Shown here piece by piece: positions 57,566-64,000 of a DNA stretch of 64,000 nucleotides. Position numbers and translations under genes: made by a program. Under the pieces are notes generated by a model. It saw nothing but the letters and a program-made list of their open reading frames with translations, did no database searches and was not told the origin of the DNA. The stretch is taken from NCBI GenBank assembly GCA_012931725.1, contig CM022948.1, positions 17,722,040 through 17,786,039 on the forward strand, in the 5' to 3' direction. Positions within the stretch are counted from its first letter, which is position 1, and the number at the start of each line of letters is the position of its first letter. Source of the DNA: Litsea cubeba. Taxonomy: Eukaryota > Streptophyta > Magnoliopsida > Laurales > Lauraceae.

Positions 57566-58831
57566 TGTTGGGATTGGTGTATGCCTAAAGCCCACTAGCT
57601 GCACTCTTCATCTTTTTTTACTGGATATTTACTGGTTATTTAATGAATGACTCTTTTAGCTTAAACATGTATATATGTATGGTTGTGTAAGGCCCATTGT
57701 TTCTAGTAAATGAATTAGGGTGTGTAGTGTCTACACACAGATAGGTCTAATTCATGGACACTAGAAACATCATATTTGTTCATAACTGAAAGATGGAGCT
57801 GGGCACTTCATCTTGGTATAAGTTTATAATGAGAGACTCTCCTGTATTCAGGGTGACTTACCTAAGTCATGGGAGGGCTTTCTCGGATTTATCTCATTAG
57901 TGCATATGCAATGCATTAAACAGGACCATGGTAGGTGTGATCTCTAAAATAGTACTATCACAGAGACAGATCAAGTCACCTCATGCTACTGAGTGACCAG
58001 TGCTCTTAATCTTGAGCATTTGTGGATAAACTGACGAAGTCAAGTTCTTGTGCTTTAATTCACTATGGGTGGAGATTCTTTCATAGGTGAACAGCTCTGT
58101 GTTTTGGGTACTCGGACTTGATTAGTTGGGACATGCAGATGCAATAAAGAATCTATGCCATCTAATGATGGAATGATCGTCCCCTTAGAATTATCCGATT
58201 AATCATCAAAACTAAGATCTTAGTATATGGATGTTCCATATGGATATTGAGCTTGTGGGTCGCTCCCTGGATCAAGAGAATGATATCCGAATGATGATTA
58301 TGTTAAGGATATGAAGTTCTAATGTTTAGATGTAATCGGGAAGGTTGATAGTACATGTTATAACCTGACTCGATTATGGATGTTTACATAGAGGGGCATT
58401 CAGGTCATTATCACTTAGTAGGTTGAAGACAACCGTCATTTATGACAAGCTTAGTATATTATATATTTGTCCTTGAGTTCAACCATAACTCTTTAGTGGA
58501 ATGAGTTAAGGTTAAAATGGTCTTTATGTGCTATGGGTTTAACATGGACATTTTGGTCATTTTGGGAGCCAATGGCAAATATGTATTTTGGTCCCTTCTC
58601 TAGTCACTTACTCAAGATTGGCATGGTTTCCTAAAATGTTTTAGATAACATTTGGATGAATTATTTTAGTGGAAAAATAATTTTGAGTTTAAATTCAAAT
58701 AGGCCTTTGATGGCATACATGAATTTAATTCTAGATAAATTATATGTGGGCCATGGTGTGCATTAGTATGTGGGATGTCCATAATGGGATTTCCATGGGT
58801 AAGGTTTCCAACTTTGAGTATGACTCTCTAC
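57566..58831 (+). mobile_element. Truncated second copy of the 4.19 kb LTR
   Basis: It starts at the same terminus TGTTGGGATTGG as 24734 and stays colinear with 24734-26000, with scattered substitutions and short gaps. It stops about 1.27 kb in, where minisatellite resumes after CTCTCTACT. The internal 149 bp repeats and promoter end are missing. The left flank (TAAAG) differs from that of the other copy, so it is an independent insertion or a different breakpoint, not a simple copy of the same junction. Confidence 0.85.
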
Positions 58832-61800
58832 TCAAAGCCTTGGAGAAAAAATAAAGCCCTTGAGAAAAAATAAAGCCCTGGAAAAAAATAAAGCCCTACG
58901 AAAAAATAAAGCCCTTGAGAAAAAATAAAGCCCTCGTGAAAAAATAAAGCCCTGAGAAAAAATAAAGCCCTGATAAAAAATAAAGCCCTCAGAAAATATA
59001 AAGCCCGGAGAAAAAATAAAGCCCTGAGAAAAAATAAAGCCCTCGAGAAAAAATAAAGCCCTAGAAAAAATAAAGCCCTTGAAAAAAATTAAAGCCCTGA
59101 GAAAAAATGAAGCCCTTGAGAAAAAATAAAGCCCTGAGAAAAAATAAAGCCCTTGAGAAAAAATAAAGCCCTGAGAAAAAACAAAGCCCTCGAGAAAAAA
59201 ATAAAGCCCTCAGAAAAAAATATAGCCCTGAGAAAAAATAAAGCCTAAGAAAAAATAAAGCCCTCGAGAAAAAATAAAGCCCTGAGAAAAAAATGAAGCC
59301 CTAAGAAAAAATAAAAGCCATGTGAAAAAAAATAAAGCCCTGAGAAAAAATAAAGCCCTGGAGAAAAAAATAAGCCCTCAGAAAAATAAGCCCTGAGAAA
59401 AAATAAAGCCTCGAGAAAAAATAAAGCTTGAGAAAAATAAGTCCTCGAGAAAAAATAAAGCCCACGAGAAAAAGAAAGCCCTTGAAGAAAATAAAGCCCT
59501 TGAGAAAAAATAAAGGCCCTTTAGAAAAAAAAAAGCCCTGGGAAAAAATAAGCCTCGAGAAAAAAATAAAGCCCTTCATAAGCCCTTGAGAAAAAATAAA
59601 GAAACTGAGAAAAAATAAAGCCCTGAGAAAAAATAACGCAATTGAGAAAAAATAAATCCCTCGATAAAAAAATAAAGCCCTGAGAAAAATAAAGCCCTAC
59701 AGATAAAAATAAAGACCTGAGAAAAGATAAATCCAATCGAAAAAATAAAGCCCTAAAAAAAATAAAGCCCTGAAAAAAAATAAAGCCCTGAGAAAAAATG
59801 AAGCCCTCGAGAAAGAAAAATAAAGCCCTCGAGAAAAAACAAAGCCCTCGTGAAAAAAAATAAAGCCTGAAAAAAATAAAGCCACGAGAAAAAATAAAGC
59901 CCTGAGAAAAATAAAGCCGTGAGAAAAAAATAAAGCGCTGGAAAAAAATAAAGCCCACGAGAAAAAAAATAAGCCTTGAGAAAAATAAAAGCCTTGGAGA
60001 AAAATAAAAGCCCTTGGAAAAAAATAAGTCCTTGTGAAGAAAAATATCCCTGAGAAAAAAAATAACAGCCCTCAGAAAATATAAAGCCTTTGAGAAAAAA
60101 TAAAGCCCTCGGGAAAAAATAAAACCCTCCCATAAAAAATAAAGCCCTACAGAAAAAATAAAGCCCTCAGAAAAATAAAGCCTTGAGAAAAAAAACCTCG
60201 ATAAAAAATAAAGCCCTGAGAAAATAAAGCCCTAGAGAAAAAAATAAAGCCCTGAGAAAAAATGAAGCCCTTGAGAAAAAATAAAGCCCTGAGAAAAAAT
60301 AAAGCCCTGAGAAAAATAAAGCCCTGGAGAAAAAATAAAGCCGGAGGAAAAAACAAAGCCCTCGAGAAAAAACAAAGACCTCGAGAAAAAAATAAAGCCC
60401 GGAGAAAAGAAAAGCCCTGAGAAAAAATAAAGCCCTGAGGAAAAACAAAGCCCTCGAGAAAAAATTAAAGCCCTGACAAAAAATAAAGCCCAAGAAAAAA
60501 TAAAGCCCTGAGAAAAAATAAATCCCTCGAGAAAAAATAAAGCCCTTAGAAAAAAAAAGCCCTGAGAAAAAATAAATCCCTTTAGAAAAAATAAATCCCT
60601 TGAGAAAAATAAAGCCCTTTAGAAAAAATAAAGCCCTGAGAAAAATAAAGCCCTACATGAAAATAAAGCCCTGAGAAAAATAAAGAACTGAGAAAAAAAT
60701 AAAGCCCTGAGAAAAAATAAAGCCCGAAAAAAAAATAAAGCCCTAGAGAAAAAATAAAGCCTTCGAAAAAAAAATAAAGCCCTGAGAAAAAAATAAAAAC
60801 CCTCGAGAAAAATATCCCTCGATAAAAAATAAAGCCCTGCGAAAAAAATAAAGCCCTGAGAAAAAAATAAAGCCCTGAGAAAAAACATAAAGCCCTGAGA
60901 AAAATAAAGCCTTAAGAAAAAAGAAAGCCCTCGAGAAAAAATAAAGCCTTGAAAAAAAGAAGCCCTTGAAAAAATTACAGCCCTGAGAAAAATGAAGCCC
61001 CTCAGAGAAAAAATAAAGCCCTCGAGAAAAACGTAAAGCCCAGAGAGAAAATAAAGCCCTGAGAAAAAATAAAGCCATCGAGAAAAACAAAAGCCCTCGA
61101 GAAAAAATAAAGCCCTAAGAAAAAAATATAGCCCTGAGAAAAAATAAAGCCCTCGAGAAAAAAATAAAGCCCTAAGAAAAAATTAAGCCTTCCAGAAAAA
61201 ATAAAGCCCTTAGAAGAAAAAAAGCCCTAAGAAAAATAAAGCCTTCAAGAAAAAAATAAAGCCCTTAGAAAGAATAAAGCCATGAGAAAAAATAAAGCCC
61301 TGGAGAGAAAAAGAAAACCCTTGAGAAAAAATGAAGCCCTGGAAAAAATAAAGCACTGAAAAAATAAAGCCCACGAGAAAAAATAAAACCTCGAGAAAAA
61401 ATAAAGCCCTGAGAAAAAATAAATCCCTCGAGAAAAATAAATCCCTCGAGAAAAAATAAAAGCCCTTAGAAAAAAATAAAGCCCTGAGAAAAAATGAATC
61501 CCTCGAGCAAAAAGAAAGCCATGGGTAAAAATTAAAGCCCTCGAAAGAAAATAAAGCCCTGAGAAAAAAAGAAAGCCCTTGAGAAAAAATAAAGCCCTAG
61601 AGAAAAAATAAAGCCTTCGAGAAAAAATAAATCCCTGAGAAAAAATAAATCCCTCGAGAAAAAATAACCCTCGATAAAAAATAAAGCCCTGAGAAAAAAT
61701 AAAGCCCTGGAGAAAAAATAAAGCCCTGAGAAAAAATAAGCCCTTAAGAAAAAATAAAGCCCTCGAGAAAAAATAAAGTCCTGAAAAAAAGAAAGCCCTT

Positions 61801-64000
61801 GAGAAAAATTACAGCCCTGAGAAAAATGAAGCCCTCAAGAAAAAAATAAACCTCGAGAAAAAGTAAAGCCCAGAGAAAAAATAAAGCCCTTGAGAAAAAT
61901 AAAGCCCTGAGAAAAAACAAAGCCCTCGAGAGAAAAATAAAGCCCTGAGAAAAAATATTGCCCTAAGAAAAAAATAAAGCCCTAAAAAAATAAAGCCCTC
62001 GAGAAAAAAAAACGCCCTAAGAAAAAAAATAAAGCCTTCAAGAAAAAGTAAAGCCCTTAAAAAATAAAGCCATGAGAAAAAATAAAGCCCTGGAGAAAAA
62101 TAAAGCCCTTGAGAAAAAATAAAGCCCTGAAAAAAATAAAGCCCTCGAGAAAAAATAAAGCCTTAGAAAAATTAATGCCCTTGAGAAAATTAAAGCCCTC
62201 ACAAAAAATGAATCACTTGAGAAAAAAAATCCCTCAAAAAAAAATAAAGCCCTGAAAAAAATAAAGCCCTGTGAAAAATAAAGCCCTTGAGAAAAAATAA
62301 TGCCCTTGAGAAAAAATAAAGTCCTGGGAAAAAAATAAAGCCCTGAGAAAAAATAAAGCCCTACATAAAAATAAGCCCTGAGAAAAATAAAGCCCTACAT
62401 AAAAATAAAGCCCTGAAAAAAAATAAAAAACTGAGAGAAAAAATAAAGCCCTAGGAAAAAAATAAAGCCCTAGAGAAAAAATAAAACCTCGATAAAAAAT
62501 AAAGCCCTACAGAAAAAATAAAGCCCTGTGAAAAAATAAAATCCATTGAGAGAAAAAATAAAGCCTCAGAAAAAATAAAGTCCTTGAAAATAATTAAAGC
62601 CCTGAGAAAAAATGAAGACCTCGAGAAAAAAATAAAGCCCTCGAGAAAAACCTATAGCCCTGTGAAAAAATAAACCCCTTGAGAAAAATAAATCCCTATG
62701 AAAAAATGAAGCCCACGCGAAAAAAATAAAGCCCTGAGAAAAATAAACCCCACGAGAAAAATAAGCCCTGAGAAAATATAGCACTCGAGAAAAAATAAAG
62801 CCTTCAGAAAAAATAAAGCCATGGAGAAAAATAAATCCCTCGAGAAAAAATAAACCCTCGAAAAAATAAAGCCCGAGAAGAGAAAAAAATAAAGCCCTGG
62901 AGAAAAATAAAGCCCTGAGAAAAAATAAAGCCCTAGAAAAAAATAAAGCCCTCGAGAAAAAATAAAGCCTTGAAAAAAGAAATCCCTTGAGAAAAATACA
63001 GCCCTGAGAAAAAATGAATCCCTCAGAAAAAAAAAAGCCCTCGAGAAAAAGTAAAGCCCAGCGAAAAAATAAAGCCCTTGAGAAAAAAATAGCCCTGAGA
63101 AAAAAAACAAAGCCCTCGAGAAAAATAAAGCCCTTAGAAAAAAATATAGCCTGGAGAAAAAAATAAAGCCCTAAGAAAAAATAAAGCCCTCGAGAAAAAA
63201 ATAAAGCCTTGAGAAAAATAAAGCCCTAAGAAAAATAAGCCTTCAAGAAAAAATAAAGCCCTTAGAAAAAATAAACCTAAGAAAAAATAAGCCCTTCAAG
63301 AAAAATAAAGCCCTTAGAAAAAATAAAGCCATGAGAAAAAATAAAGCCTTGAGATAGAAAAAAAATAAAGCCCTTGAGAAAAATAAAGCCCTGAAAAAAA
63401 TAAAGCCCTGGGAAAAAAAATAAAGCCCTTGAGAAAAAATAAGCCCTGAGAAAAATAAAGCCCTTCAGAAAAAAATAACGCCCTTAAGAAAAAACAAAGC
63501 CCTTAGAAAAAAATAAAGCCCTAAGAAAAAATAAAGCCCGAGAAAAACATAAAGCCCTGAGAAAAAATAAATCCCTCGAGAAAAAATAAAGCCCTTGAAA
63601 AAAAATAAAGCCCTAAGAAAAAAATAAATCCCTCGAGCAAAAAGAAAGCCATGGGAAAAAATAAAGCCCTCGAGAAAAAATAAATCCCTGAGAAAAAAAC
63701 TAACCTCGAGAAAAAATAAAGCCCTAGAGAAAAAATAAAGCCCGAAAAAAAAATAAACCCTGAGAAAAAATAAACCCCTCGAGAAAAAAATAACCCTCGA
63801 TAAAAAATAAAGCCCTGAGAAAAAAAGAAAGCCCTTGAGAAAAAAATGAATCCTGAAAAAAATAATGCCCTGATAAAATAAAGCCCACGAGAAAAAATAA
63901 AGCCCTGAGAAAAAATGAAGCCCTCGAGAAAAAATAAAGCCCTGAGAAAAAAATAAGTCCCCGAGAAACAACATAAAGCCTTAGAAAAAAAATAAAGCCC
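58832..64000. repeat. 18-19 bp minisatellite, block 4 (to window end)
   Basis: Same unit as before, diverged like block 3, with the same variant strings (ATTAAAG/ATGAAG/AGTAAAGCCCAG at 61790-61880 and 62990-63070; CATGGG units near 61510 and 63650). The array continues past the window. Confidence 0.97.

Noticed and set aside
18527..64000. Dozens of minus-strand open frames of 60-234 codons rich in F, L, S, G
   Set aside because: The 18-19 bp unit has no stop codon in any minus-strand frame, and the same motifs appear in all three frames with overlap. They are by-products of the repeat. Only the parts at 37150-45954 that match Tat domains are real remnants.
18581..64000. Telomeric or interstitial telomere repeat
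   Set aside because: The unit is unrelated to TTTAGGG-type repeats.
45955..64000. Diverged A-run lengths as a biological signal
   Set aside because: Homopolymer length changes are also the typical error of long-read assemblies. They cannot be separated here.

Overview
The window is repeat-rich DNA from a flowering plant nuclear genome. The evidence is a Ty1/copia element with plant-type gag-pol and a tRNA-iMet primer site, a Tat-lineage Ty3/gypsy pol with a second RNase H, plant-style short introns, and long LTRs nested in satellite DNA. No ordinary host gene, tRNA or rRNA gene was found. The species cannot be named from the sequence alone.

Layout. (1) 1-3894: a satellite with a ~360 bp monomer. 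(2) 3895-5779: the 5' part of a gypsy-type LTR inserted into the satellite, with 147 bp internal repeats and a clear CCAAT/TATA promoter. (3) 5780-9635: a 3.86 kb LTR of a second gypsy-type element, followed by its primer-binding site and about 1 kb of non-coding internal sequence. (4) 10685-18245: a nearly complete copia element on the minus strand, inserted into (3), with 5-bp ATTAT target duplications, two LTRs, PBS, polypurine tract, gag-protease-integrase and RT-RNase H frames separated by one frame shift. (5) From about 18581 to the window end: a very large minisatellite with an 18-19 bp unit (GAGAAAAAATAAAGCCCT[C/T]). It fills four blocks totalling about 31 kb, roughly 1,650 units.

The minisatellite is interrupted by three foreign segments. 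24734-28923 is a candidate 4.19 kb solo LTR with TSD AAATA; its removal rebuilds a perfect minisatellite unit. 37150-45954 is an 8.8 kb internal piece of a Tat-lineage gypsy element: decayed minus-strand pol, a repeat-rich 3' region, and a plus-strand, intron-containing antisense gene resembling the plant mobile domain family. 57566-58831 is a truncated second copy of the same LTR family as the first interruption.

Most interesting points: the size and mosaic order of the minisatellite; the antisense, spliced gene inside the Tat fragment; a tandem series of hairpins in the Tat 3' region (40381-40843) whose stems change on both sides so that pairing is kept; and a second hairpin series in the copia R/U5 region with different stems on a constant CACCAA loop. 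Well over half of the long open frames are artefacts, because the minisatellite has no stop codon in any minus-strand frame.
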